Positions 43,354 to 51,516 of a stretch of DNA of 64,000 nucleotides are shown in pieces. The number at the start of each line of letters is the position of its first letter. The stretch's first letter is position 1. Source of the DNA: Clostridia bacterium (GTDB taxonomy: Bacteria > Bacillota > Clostridia > Oscillospirales > CAG-272). The stretch covers positions 27,566 through 91,565 of the forward strand of contig JAGAKG010000049.1 in NCBI GenBank assembly GCA_017625755.1. The letters run 5' to 3'. The translations under genes were made by a program, and so were the position numbers. The notes below the pieces were generated by a model. The model saw only the letters and a program-made list of their open reading frames with translations. It made no database searches and was not told the DNA's origin.

Positions 43354-44748
43354 ATGAAGATACTTGACACGATAGCCGCGGTAAGCACACCGCCCGGCAA
43401 GGGTGGCGTCGCTCTTATAAGAATATCGGGAGCGGAAGCGCTCAGCATAGCCGCCGCGGTTTTTGAGCCTATAAGTGGCAAAGGGCTGTCTCAGATTCAG
43501 CCGAACCGTATGGTTTACGGAAATATTTACGAAACCGAGCCTGACGGAAAGAGGTCGCTCCTTGACGACGGAATGGCGGTGTATTTCAAGGCGCCGCACT
43601 CCTTTACGGGAGAGGATACGGTTGAGCTCACCTGTCACGGAGGAACGCTCGTGACGCGTTGCGTCCTCACGGCGATCCTCGGCGCGGGAGCGAGAGCGGC
43701 TGAGGCGGGAGAGTTCACCCGCAGAGCCTTCCTTGCGGGAAAGCTTGACCTCAGCGAAGCCGAGGCGCTCGGAAGTCTGCTTGAGGCGAAGAACATAAAT
43801 CAGCTCAGACTTGCCAGAGGCGGTATGCGCGGAGCGTTGACCAAAAAAACGGTTCCGCTGTATGAGGATCTGCGCGCGATGATGGGTAGTATATATGCGA
43901 AAATAGATTTTCCCGACGAGGACCTCGCGGAGATGACCGAGGAGCAGATGCTTGCGACGCTCGGGGATATTCTCGGGCGCATCGAGCGTCTTGCCGCGAC
44001 TTACAGAACGGGGCGCGCGGTGAACGACGGTATAAGAACCGTAATCTGCGGACGCACGAACGCGGGAAAAAGCTCGGTATACAACCGCTTGACAGGTGAC
44101 GACTCGGCGATAGTGACCGACATAGAGGGAACGACGAGAGATATACTCAAGGAGACCGTGGCGCTTGGCAGAACTACTTTGCGGATATGCGATACGGCGG
44201 GGCTCAGAGAGACCGAGGACAGAGTTGAGAGCATAGGAATAGAGCGCGCGATTGCAGAGATAGAGGCGGCGGAGCTTGTGCTTGCGGTCTTCGATGCCTC
44301 GAAGGAGCTTTGCGCGGCGGACAGAGAGTTGATTGAACGGCTCGGTGAGCTTGACTGTCCCGTTATTGCTCTGCTTAACAAGTCCGACCTTGATGTGTCG
44401 GCGGATATGTCGCTCGTAGAGGCGAGCTTTGAAAGGTCGCTTTCGGTAAGCGCCAAGAGCGGCGACGGATTTGAGCGTCTTGCCGAGCTTGTGGAGTCGA
44501 TTTTTATTGACGGCGAGCTTGACCTGTCCTCTGACGCAGTGGTTGCCGACGCGCGTCAGTATGCCGCGCTCGTGAGGGCGGCGGAGTCGGTAAGGACTGC
44601 TCTCTCGGCACTAAGAGAGGGGCTGTCTCTCGACCTTTGCTGTATAGATATCGAGTCGGCAATGCAGTCGCTTGGCGAGCTTGAGGGCAGAGAGGTCGGC
44701 GAGGATATCGTAAGCGAGATATTCTCGAAATTCTGTGTGGGAAAGTGA
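43354..44748 (+). CDS. mnmE: tRNA uridine-5-carboxymethylaminomethyl(34) GTPase MnmE
   Basis: A 464-residue enzyme that with MnmG modifies the wobble uridine of tRNAs. N-terminal folate-binding domain (TIAAVSTPPGKGGVALIRISG), central helical domain, and inserted GTPase domain with GRTNAGKSSVYNRL (G1), DTAG (G3) and NKSD (G4). The C-terminus ends FCVGK, the essential Cys motif. Length is normal. mnmG is not in the window. Convergent with murE, with a palindromic element between. Confidence 0.96.
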   Translation: MKILDTIAAVSTPPGKGGVALIRISGAEALSIAAAVFEPISGKGLSQIQPNRMVYGNIYETEPDGKRSLLDDGMAVYFKAPHSFTGEDTVELTCHGGTLVTRCVLTAILGAGARAAEAGEFTRRAFLAGKLDLSEAEALGSLLEAKNINQLRLARGGMRGALTKKTVPLYEDLRAMMGSIYAKIDFPDEDLAEMTEEQMLATLGDILGRIERLAATYRTGRAVNDGIRTVICGRTNAGKSSVYNRLTGDDSAIVTDIEGTTRDILKETVALGRTTLRICDTAGLRETEDRVESIGIERAIAEIEAAELVLAVFDASKELCAADRELIERLGELDCPVIALLNKSDLDVSADMSLVEASFERSLSVSAKSGDGFERLAELVESIFIDGELDLSSDAVVADARQYAALVRAAESVRTALSALREGLSLDLCCIDIESAMQSLGELEGREVGEDIVSEIFSKFCVGK

Positions 44749-44765
44749 GAGGGACGATATATTAT

Positions 44766-44826
44766 GCGAGGGGAACTTTTTGAGAAAAGTTCCCCTCGCG
44801 CTCCCTTCAAAAACTTTAAAGCTGGG
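44766..44826. repeat. Dispersed palindromic element, copy D
   Basis: Arms GCGAGGGGAACTTTT and AAAAGTTCCCCTCGC with a four-base loop (44766-44799), followed by the shared tail CTCCCTTCAAAAACTT and TAAAGCTGGG (to 44826). It lies between the convergent mnmE and murE genes. A second hairpin, AGGGCAGAG/CTCTGCCCTTTTG near 44888-44912, follows and ends in a T-run. Confidence 0.85.
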
Positions 44827-44960
44827 TTTGGGCTTCCGATTTGTTCGCATATTTTCACCCAAGCACAGGCAACACGGATACGCCAAAAGGGCAGAGATAT
44901 TCTCTGCCCTTTTGTGTGCTTTACAATGTTTATCGTAACAACTTATCCAAACCGTCAAGC

Positions 44961-46457
44961 TCAAATATTTTCCTTCTCACGGCAAAAATCCCTGACTATT
45001 TCCGCCTCGCTGAAGGGTGTGCGGTTGCCGCATATAAGCTGATAGGTCTCGTGTCCCTTACCCGCAAAGAGGATTATGTCCCCAGGCTCGGAATTCTCAA
45101 GCGCATAGAGTATCGCGCGCTTGCGGTCGGTTATCGCTATATACGGGCAGGAATCCGCCGTAAAATAAGACGCTATCTCGGCAATTATCGACGCGGGCGG
45201 CTCGTTATCGGGGTTGTCCGATGTTATAATGCAGAAATCCGCGTTCCTCGACGCCACGAGCCCAAGCTCGGCGCGGCGCATCTTGGTTCTTCCGCCGACA
45301 GAACCGAAAAGACAGATGAGTCTGTTGGGATTATATATCCTGAGCGCAGATAGCGCCGCCTGAAGGCTGACTCCGTTGTGCGCATAGTCGATTACGACCG
45401 TCGCTCCGTTCGGAAGCTCCATAGTCTCAAAGCGTCCGTCTATTCTGACCTTCTGCATAACACGGGTTATGCTGTCAAAGGAAAGTCCGAGCTTGCGGCA
45501 TATCGCGATAGCCGTCATTGCGTTATATACGCTGAACTCACCAGGGAAGGAGAGAGAAACGGGATATTTTTTGCTATCGTTCCAGCAGTCGAAGCTGACA
45601 CCGATGTTTCCGGGGGAGCGGAAAAAGGCAATTCTCGACGCCTTATAATTCGCATCGTTGCTCTCAATTCCGATACCCGCCTTCTCACAGTCGATACCGC
45701 GTATCATATCCTGCGAGTGCGAATCGTCGGCGTTATATACTATAAACTTCGTGTTGTAATCCTTGAAAAGCGTGCGCTTGCAATTCTTGTAATCGTCAAA
45801 ATCGGGATGCTCAAACGCGCCTATATGGTCGGGGTAAAGATTTGTAAATACCGTTATCTCAAAATCTATTCCGCGCACACGGTTATATTTAAGCGCCTGC
45901 GAGGAGACCTCCATAACCAGCGTGTTGACCCCCGCTTCAATCATTCTGCTCATATAATAGTGCAGGTCAAGACTCTCGGGCGTGGTGTTCACCGTGTTGA
46001 AATGATAGTCTCCGAATGAAACTCCGTTCGAGCCTATGTATCCCGTGGGAATACCCGCGGCGTTGAGAAGATTATATATCAGCAGGGACGAGGTGGTCTT
46101 TCCCTTCGTTCCCGTTATTCCGATAATCCTCATCTTTTTTGACGGGTGTCCGTAAAACTCACTCGCAAGTCTCGCAAGAGCCAGTCTCGTGTCGGGCGTT
46201 ATGATAACCACCGCGTCGTCCGCGAGTCCCTCAGGCATACGCTCGGCAACGAAGATTCGGCACATTTTGTTATACGCCATAGCCGCGTATTCGTGACCGT
46301 CGGAGAGTGAGCCTGATATGCAGACGAAGATAGAGCCGAAATGCGCCTTGCGCGAGTCGCAGCTCAGGTCGTTGCAGTCGAGATTCGCAAGTATCTGCCC
46401 CGAGGGGTTCACTATCTCGGTGTATTCTATCGTACTTAAAAGTTGAGTTAACAGCAT
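44961..46457 (-). CDS. murE: UDP-N-acetylmuramyl-tripeptide synthetase MurE
   Basis: A 498-residue Mur ligase that adds the third amino acid to UDP-MurNAc-L-Ala-D-Glu. The ATP site is ITGTKGKTTSSLL near residue 114; NTTPESLDLHYYM and VMEVSSQAL are normal MurE segments. The motif that reads DNPR in meso-diaminopimelate enzymes reads TSDNPDNEPP here, so the Arg that binds DAP is missing and the third residue may not be DAP. It overlaps the preceding racemase gene by ten bases and is the last gene of that unit. AAGGAATGG-like sequence precedes the ATG. Confidence 0.92.
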   Translation of the reverse strand: MLLTQLLSTIEYTEIVNPSGQILANLDCNDLSCDSRKAHFGSIFVCISGSLSDGHEYAAMAYNKMCRIFVAERMPEGLADDAVVIITPDTRLALARLASEFYGHPSKKMRIIGITGTKGKTTSSLLIYNLLNAAGIPTGYIGSNGVSFGDYHFNTVNTTPESLDLHYYMSRMIEAGVNTLVMEVSSQALKYNRVRGIDFEITVFTNLYPDHIGAFEHPDFDDYKNCKRTLFKDYNTKFIVYNADDSHSQDMIRGIDCEKAGIGIESNDANYKASRIAFFRSPGNIGVSFDCWNDSKKYPVSLSFPGEFSVYNAMTAIAICRKLGLSFDSITRVMQKVRIDGRFETMELPNGATVVIDYAHNGVSLQAALSALRIYNPNRLICLFGSVGGRTKMRRAELGLVASRNADFCIITSDNPDNEPPASIIAEIASYFTADSCPYIAITDRKRAILYALENSEPGDIILFAGKGHETYQLICGNRTPFSEAEIVRDFCREKENI

Positions 46458-47209
46458 TTATTTACCATTCCTTTCTCTTTGGAAAATTTCATAAGCTCTG
46501 AATCAAACCCACACGCATCGGCTCCGCATTCCGCGATAGCGCGCGCCGCGAGAACCTCAAGCGAGTCTATAAAGCGTATTCCAAGGCGGCAATTCCGTTT
46601 GAGCAGCGACAGCTCGGTGCAGCCGAGGATTATCCTCTCGCAGCCGTGGGCGGTGAGAGTGTCGGCAACGGCGAGGAACTTGTCGAGGTCTGGCTCCTTA
46701 CCCTGCTTCACCGCGCCGTATATGATATCCGAAACGACGCCTTGATCCTCGCCCGAGCAGGTCATATATTCTATTTCCTCTCTCTCAAGCACCGCTCGGT
46801 AAGCCCCCGACATAACCGTTCCCTCGGTGGCAAGCACGCCGACTCGGCGAAGCCCCAGATACTTACAAAAGGAAACCGTTTCCTCGATTATGTTGATGAT
46901 AGGAACCTGCGTCGCTCTTGCGATACCGTCGTAAAAATAATGCGCTGTATTGCAGGGTATCGCGATAAGTTGCGCTCCGACATGAGTGAGCTTGTCCACC
47001 TCGTCAGCCATAGTCGGCAGAGGGTTTGCGCTCGAGCGCCCCGTGATAAAATCGGTTCGGTCGGGCGTATCTGCTCGCGAGGATATTAAAATGTTGATAT
47101 GCTCCTGGTCGCACTCGGCGCGCGTGTGCGAGGTGAGCATTTCATAAAAGTATACGCTCGACATAGGACCCAGCCCTCCGAGGATACCCAAAACCTTTCT
47201 TTTTTCCAT
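46448..47209 (-). CDS. Aspartate/glutamate racemase family protein
   Basis: A 253-residue cofactor-independent amino acid racemase. LGILGGLGPMSSVYFYEML is the family N-terminus; the two catalytic Cys lie in IPCNTAHYFY near residue 84 and ILGCTELSLL near residue 195, so both halves of the active site are intact. Family members racemise aspartate or sometimes glutamate. Its coupling to murE and to a ligase-like fragment suggests that the D-amino acid is for peptidoglycan, as with the racemase for D-aspartate bridges in Enterococcus faecium; that is inference. Confidence 0.9.
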   Translation of the reverse strand: MEKRKVLGILGGLGPMSSVYFYEMLTSHTRAECDQEHINILISSRADTPDRTDFITGRSSANPLPTMADEVDKLTHVGAQLIAIPCNTAHYFYDGIARATQVPIINIIEETVSFCKYLGLRRVGVLATEGTVMSGAYRAVLEREEIEYMTCSGEDQGVVSDIIYGAVKQGKEPDLDKFLAVADTLTAHGCERIILGCTELSLLKRNCRLGIRFIDSLEVLAARAIAECGADACGFDSELMKFSKEKGMVNKCC

Positions 47210-47223
47210 AAACGCCCCTCAAA

Positions 47224-47604
47224 TCAGAATACCGACATAGGCTTTTCCTCAAAAAAGCTTTCAGTATCGGACAAAATAAATCTTGCTTCAAGAAATTCTC
47301 TGTTCTCGCTGACAAAGGCGCGGTAATATTCGTTGCACGGAATTATTATCGGAAGATAATCCTTGCTTGACGCGAGGTAATCGAGGATATCGCATATCAC
47401 CCGAGCGTCCTTTTTCGAGCCAAGCGAGAAAAATTTCGTCGTGGGATTAATAAGATCCGCCGCCCTTCTTCTGTCGTCGCAGATATATGAGACTATCCCG
47501 CACCGAAGATATATCCTCAGCGCAAAAAGATGCGAGCGGGCGCAGTCCCCGAGGAGTACGGGTATAACCGTCTGTCGAAGCATATTTTTTGAGTCGTAGT
47601 ACAC
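47224..47604 (-). CDS. Truncated ATP-grasp-type protein (N-terminal pre-ATP-grasp domain only)
   Basis: A 126-residue protein resembling only the first domain of carboxylate-amine ligases of the D-aspartate ligase kind: PVLLGDCARSHLFALRIYLR near the start and PIIIPCNEYYRAFVSENRE near residue 95. The ATP-grasp and C-terminal domains, about 270 residues in full proteins, are absent; the racemase starts 14 bases after the stop. The start is probably GTG at 47604, with AAGGAG upstream. The family call is a resemblance and not certain. If right, the ligase has been lost by a clean deletion. Confidence 0.55.
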   Translation of the reverse strand: MYYDSKNMLRQTVIPVLLGDCARSHLFALRIYLRCGIVSYICDDRRRAADLINPTTKFFSLGSKKDARVICDILDYLASSKDYLPIIIPCNEYYRAFVSENREFLEARFILSDTESFFEEKPMSVF

Positions 47605-47640
47605 CACAGTTCTCCTTAAAGTCAAATTTCTTACACATAT

Positions 47641-47669
47641 ATTATACCATACATTATAGCATACGGCAA
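47641..47669 (-). promoter_or_regulatory. Promoter of the ATP-grasp fragment-racemase-murE unit
   Basis: Minus-strand TTGCCG (47664-47669), 17-base spacer, TATAAT (47641-47646). A second TATAAT-like box lies between them. Confidence 0.65.
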
Positions 47670-47719
47670 TTCAAAAATAAAGAAAAATCTTTATTTTTTA
47701 AGAAAATTCGGAAAAAGTG

Positions 47720-47748
47720 TTGAAATAGTGGCGTCTGTTCATTATAAT
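47720..47748 (+). promoter_or_regulatory. Promoter of the acetyltransferase gene
   Basis: TTGAAA (47720-47725), 17-base spacer, TATAAT (47743-47748). It rules out an in-frame start at 47728, since the transcript begins after it. An AT-rich hairpin (AAATAAAGA/TCTTTATTT, 47675-47698) lies just upstream. Confidence 0.75.
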
Positions 47749-47793
47749 GAAGTAGAGCGTATCAAAAAACAACTACTGAAAGGCAACCGACAG

Positions 47794-48366
47794 ATGAAAC
47801 GATCAAAATTAATCAAGGTGTTTTCCGACATTCCCACGCTGAGAACAGATAGACTCACTCTCCGAGCAATGAGGCATAGCGACGCGGCAGATATGTTTGA
47901 ATACGCGTCGAGAGACGATGTGACGGAATTTTTACTCTGGTCCTCTCACGAGAGCACCGCATATACAGAGGAATATCTGAAATATGTCGAGAGCCGTTAC
48001 GCCGTCGGGGATTTTTACGACTGGGCGGTAATATACAACGAGAACGGGAAAATGATAGGCACCTGCGGATTTGCCTCTATTGATACGGTAAACAATGTGG
48101 GGGAGCTGGGATATGTACTTAATCCCGCGTATCACGGACTCGGAATTGCCGCAGAGGCGGCAAGTGAGGTTATGCGATTTGGCTTTGAGGAGCTTGGTAT
48201 GCACCGCATAGAGGCGAGATTTATGAGTGGAAACGACGCATCAAGACGGGTTATGGAAAAGCTCGGTATGACCTTCGAGGGAATGGCGCGCGAGTCTATG
48301 TTCGTCAAGGGAGCTTATAAAACGATAGGAAAATGCGCGATACTTGCCAAAGATTTTTCTAAATAA
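47794..48366 (+). CDS. GNAT family N-acetyltransferase (RimJ/RimL-like)
   Basis: A 190-residue acetyltransferase. LRTDRLTLRAMRHSDAADMFEY near residue 16 is the RimJ/RimL N-terminus; GELGYVLNPAYHGLGIAAEAA holds the acetyl-CoA-binding loop, and MHRIEARFMSGNDASRRVMEKLGM is the typical end. Members acetylate ribosomal protein N-termini, spermidine or antibiotics; the target cannot be read from sequence. The ATG at 47794 has AAAGG upstream. Confidence 0.9.
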   Translation: MKRSKLIKVFSDIPTLRTDRLTLRAMRHSDAADMFEYASRDDVTEFLLWSSHESTAYTEEYLKYVESRYAVGDFYDWAVIYNENGKMIGTCGFASIDTVNNVGELGYVLNPAYHGLGIAAEAASEVMRFGFEELGMHRIEARFMSGNDASRRVMEKLGMTFEGMARESMFVKGAYKTIGKCAILAKDFSK

Positions 48367-48371
48367 GGAAT

Positions 48372-48446
48372 AAACCACCTTTTGGGGGTAAAAATATTTA
48401 TACGGATAAAAGCTATCCGAATAAATATCCCGAAAGGTGGTTTTTT
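48372..48446 (+). promoter_or_regulatory. Long hairpin covering the rubrerythrin ribosome binding site
   Basis: AAACCACCTTT (48372-48382) pairs with AAAGGTGGTTT (48433-48443); inside, ATATTTAT pairs with ATAAATAT and CGGATA with TATCCG. Six T run directly into the rubrerythrin ATG. It is at once a terminator for the acetyltransferase gene and a structure that hides the AAAGGTGG ribosome binding site of rubrerythrin. Confidence 0.75.
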
Positions 48447-49007
48447 ATGGCAACATACGCAAAAAACGGAGTCGATGTAACAAGTCTGAAGGGCACCAAG
48501 ACCGAAACGAATCTTCACACGGCGCTCTCAGGCGAATCTCAGGCTTATCTGAGATACAAATGGTTTGAGGAGAAGGCAAAATCCGACGGATTTGTCGAAA
48601 TATCAAGGATATTCGCCGAAACCGCGGAGAACGAAAAGGAGCACGCCGAAATATGGTTCAAGTGCCTCGGCGGGTGGTCGTCGACCGAGAAAAATCTCGA
48701 CGCGGCGGCAGGCGGAGAGCATTTTGAGTGGGCTACGATGTATTCTGAATTTGCCGCAGAGGCAAGGCAGGAGGGCTTTGAAAGTATAGCCCAGCTCTTT
48801 GACAGAATAGCATCTGTCGAAAAGGCGCACGAGGAAAGATACCTTGAATACCTCGACAAGGTCAAAAACGGCGAGGTCTTTACCTCCGACTCAAACCAGA
48901 CTAAATGGATATGCCTCAATTGCGGCTTCGTGGTAACAGCAAAGGAGCCGCCGAAGATATGCCCCGCCTGTGCCCACCCTCAGGGGTATTTCAAAAAGCA
49001 GGGGTAG
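48447..49007 (+). CDS. Rubrerythrin
   Basis: A 186-residue peroxide-reducing protein of anaerobes. The N-terminal ferritin-like di-iron domain has SGESQAYLRYKWFEEKA, ENEKEHAEIWFK and ASVEKAHEERYLEYL with the Glu and His ligands; the C-terminal rubredoxin-like domain has ICLNCGFV and KICPACAHPQGYF for one iron. It takes electrons from NADH-linked reductases to remove hydrogen peroxide. The ATG lies right after a hairpin with a T-run, so expression may need read-through or unfolding. No independent promoter is clear. Confidence 0.96.
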   Translation: MATYAKNGVDVTSLKGTKTETNLHTALSGESQAYLRYKWFEEKAKSDGFVEISRIFAETAENEKEHAEIWFKCLGGWSSTEKNLDAAAGGEHFEWATMYSEFAAEARQEGFESIAQLFDRIASVEKAHEERYLEYLDKVKNGEVFTSDSNQTKWICLNCGFVVTAKEPPKICPACAHPQGYFKKQG

Positions 49008-49255
49008 CGCGTTTATTAAATTATTCAGCCTGTTTTCACTCAACAGCAATGCGAAAAATTTCAGCCTCCCTTGTAGGGGAGGCTTTTCGCATCCCGACCA
49101 AAAAATTTTAATTTGCGGGAGAGGAAACTGTATAGTGTGGTAGGATAGTTTACAGAATGTGAAGGGACATAGTTTACAATTTTGTGGTAAAATAAAGGCA
49201 TTTACAACGCAAGTCGGGTAATCTTACATTCTGAAAATAAAAATGTCGGGGGTGG
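49008..49255. other. Intergenic region with terminator and transposon-end-like direct repeats
   Basis: GCCTCCC/GGGGAGGC (49064-49083), flanked by GCGAAAA and TTTTCGC, is a terminator-like hairpin after rubrerythrin. Further on ATAGTTTACA occurs at 49145-49154 and 49169-49178, 24 bases apart, in a context like the ends of some insertion sequences, but no transposase is present. Nothing else is seen in this gap apart from the rpiR-type promoter. Confidence 0.5.
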
Positions 49256-49284
49256 TTGACTTTTTTGCAATAAAAAGATATAAT
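49256..49284 (+). promoter_or_regulatory. Promoter of the RpiR regulator operon
   Basis: TTGACT (49256-49261), 17-base spacer, TATAAT (49279-49284). The transcript would start near 49291 and favours the ATG at 49343 over one at 49298. Confidence 0.8.
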
Positions 49285-49342
49285 ATAATGAGGATTTATG
49301 TTTGCGTTTCAAAAAAGCGTATATGAGGAAGGCAGTAAGAGA

Positions 49343-50206
49343 ATGAATAACAATATTCTTAAAGAGATAGAGACGAGAATGTCCTCGTTTTCAAAGGGAC
49401 AGAAGCTTATAGCAAACTATATACTCGAGCATTACGACAAAGCGGCGTATATGACCGCGGCAAAGCTCGGCTCGCTGGTGAATGTCTCCGAGTCGACCGT
49501 CGTGCGCTTCGCCATAGAGCTTGGCTTTGACGGATATCCCGAGTTCCAGCAGGCGCTTCAGGAGATAGTCAGAACAAGATTGACCTCGTTTCAGCGAATG
49601 GAGGTCACCAACGACAGAATCGGCGACGGAGAGATACTCTCGAAGGTGCTCCTGGCAGACGCCGAAAAGATAAAGCACACGCTTGACGCGATAAACCGCG
49701 AGGATTTCGATTCGGCGGTCGAAAAGATAGTCAAGGCTAAGAAAATATACATTATGGGAGTTCGCTCATCTGCCTCTCTCGCGGGATTTTTGAATTACAA
49801 CCTGAGAATGATTTTTGACAATGTCAAGTTCGTCGAGACCACATCGGGAAGCGAGATGTTTGAGGAGATTATGGGTATGACATCAGAGGATGTTATGATA
49901 GCGATAAGCTTCCCCAGATACTCAAAGAGGATAATCAACGCGGTAGACTACGCAAAGCATGTCGGCGCCGATGTTATCGCGATAACCGACAGCAATATGG
50001 CTCCCATAGCGCACCAGGCGAACTGTCTGCTTATCGCGCAGAGCGATATGGCGTCCTTTGTGGACTCGCTCGTTGCTCCGCTGAGCATAATAAACGCCAT
50101 TATAGTGGCGGTATCAAGAAAGAAAAAGGACGAGCTTGCGATAAGACTTCGCAGACTCGAGGAGATTTGGGACGAATATGATGTCTACGACAAGACGCAC
50201 GGATAA
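49343..50206 (+). CDS. MurR/RpiR family transcriptional regulator
   Basis: A 287-residue regulator with an N-terminal HTH_6 domain (GSLVNVSESTVVRFAIELGFDG split over two helices, residues about 40-60) and a C-terminal SIS sugar-phosphate-binding domain (IYIMGVRSSASLAGFLNYN, IAISFPRYSKR). Such proteins sense phosphosugars, often amino sugars or MurNAc 6-phosphate. I chose the ATG at 49343 because the alternative lies only seven bases from the transcript start. It overlaps the flavoprotein gene by 29 bases and leads a run toward cmk and ispH-rpsA. Confidence 0.92.
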   Translation: MNNNILKEIETRMSSFSKGQKLIANYILEHYDKAAYMTAAKLGSLVNVSESTVVRFAIELGFDGYPEFQQALQEIVRTRLTSFQRMEVTNDRIGDGEILSKVLLADAEKIKHTLDAINREDFDSAVEKIVKAKKIYIMGVRSSASLAGFLNYNLRMIFDNVKFVETTSGSEMFEEIMGMTSEDVMIAISFPRYSKRIINAVDYAKHVGADVIAITDSNMAPIAHQANCLLIAQSDMASFVDSLVAPLSIINAIIVAVSRKKKDELAIRLRRLEEIWDEYDVYDKTHG

Positions 50207-51446
50207 CGGCGCGGGTGTGGTGGTTATCGGCGGCGGAGCCGCGGGAATGATGGCTGCCATAACAGCCGCGGAAGCGGGGGCTGATGTAATTCTCGTTGAG
50301 CGCAACGAGCGTTGCGGAAGAAAGCTCAGAATCACGGGCAAGGGGCGGTGCAATATAACCAACGACTGCTCGGCGGCGGAATTTATGCAGAGCGTGCCGA
50401 CTAATCCGAAGTTCTTATATGCGGCGCTCGACCGCTTTGACAGCTCGGACACGAAGGCTTTCTTTGAGAGCGCGGGTGTTCCGTTGAAGGTCGAGAGAGG
50501 GAAGCGGGTGTTTCCCGTGTCCGACAAGGCTCAGGATGTTGTCGACGCTATGGTGCGTCGTTGCAGGGAGAGCGGAGTTAAGATAATATGTGGCAGAGTG
50601 AGCCGAATCGAGACCGAGGACGGAGCGGTGAGCGGTGTCCTTTGCGGAGACAGATTTATCGCCGCGAAAGCCGTGATTTTGTGTACGGGTGGAAAATCCT
50701 ATCCCCTCACGGGCTCTGACGGTGACGGATACAGACTTGCGGGCGCGCTCGGTCACGAAACGGTACCCCCGAAGCCGTCTTTGGTTCCACTTACCTCAAA
50801 GGACAGAGATTGCGCCAGAATGCAGGGCCTCTCGCTCAAAAATGTTGGGCTTACGGTAATTGATACGGTAAGCGGTAAGCGAGTTTACGAGGATTTCGGA
50901 GAGATGATGTTCACTCATTTCGGAATGACGGGTCCGATGATTCTATCCGCATCGGCGCACCTTGCCGATGCTGCGTCGGGAAAATACGAGGCACACATTG
51001 ACCTCAAGCCCGCGCTTGACGAAAAAACGCTTGACGCGCGAATACTTTCGGATTTCGCGAAGAATAATAACAAGGATTTTATAAATTCTCTGGACGCCCT
51101 TCTTCCGCAGAAGATGATAGATGTTGTCATCGCGCGAAGCGGAATCGACGGACGCAAGAAGGTCAACTCGATAACCCGTGAGGAGCGGCGCGCTCTGGTC
51201 GATGTTATAAAGCGATTCAGGGTGGCGATATCGGGCTTTCGACCTATCGAGGAGGCTATCGTGACCAAGGGAGGGATTTCTGTTAAGCAGATAAACCCGG
51301 GAACGATGGAATCAAAGCTCTGCCGCCGACTTTTCTTTGCGGGAGAGGTCATAGATGTTGACGCTTATACGGGCGGATTCAATCTCCAGATAGCATTTTC
51401 CACGGGTGTTCTCGCGGGTGAGCGGGCGGCGTGGGAGACATTGTGA
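50178..51446 (+). CDS. BaiN/HI0933-family NAD(P)/FAD-dependent oxidoreductase
   Basis: A 422-residue flavoprotein. VVVIGGGAAGMMAAITAAEAG is the dinucleotide-binding N-terminus, followed by the family signature GRKLRITGKGRCNITN, and the C-terminus has TKGGISVKQINPGTMESK and FAGEVIDVDAYTGGFNLQ. Some relatives reduce bile acid intermediates (BaiN), but most have no known substrate. In Clostridia this gene commonly precedes cmk-plsC-ispH, as here. The start overlaps the RpiR gene; a second ATG follows immediately. Confidence 0.92.
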   Translation: MMSTTRRTDNGAGVVVIGGGAAGMMAAITAAEAGADVILVERNERCGRKLRITGKGRCNITNDCSAAEFMQSVPTNPKFLYAALDRFDSSDTKAFFESAGVPLKVERGKRVFPVSDKAQDVVDAMVRRCRESGVKIICGRVSRIETEDGAVSGVLCGDRFIAAKAVILCTGGKSYPLTGSDGDGYRLAGALGHETVPPKPSLVPLTSKDRDCARMQGLSLKNVGLTVIDTVSGKRVYEDFGEMMFTHFGMTGPMILSASAHLADAASGKYEAHIDLKPALDEKTLDARILSDFAKNNNKDFINSLDALLPQKMIDVVIARSGIDGRKKVNSITREERRALVDVIKRFRVAISGFRPIEEAIVTKGGISVKQINPGTMESKLCRRLFFAGEVIDVDAYTGGFNLQIAFSTGVLAGERAAWETL

Positions 51447-51516
51447 AGTAATAAGTAATAGTGAAGAGTGAATAAGTGAAAGGAGAGCGGTGGGAAGGTC
51501 TGCCGCGAAAGGTAAA

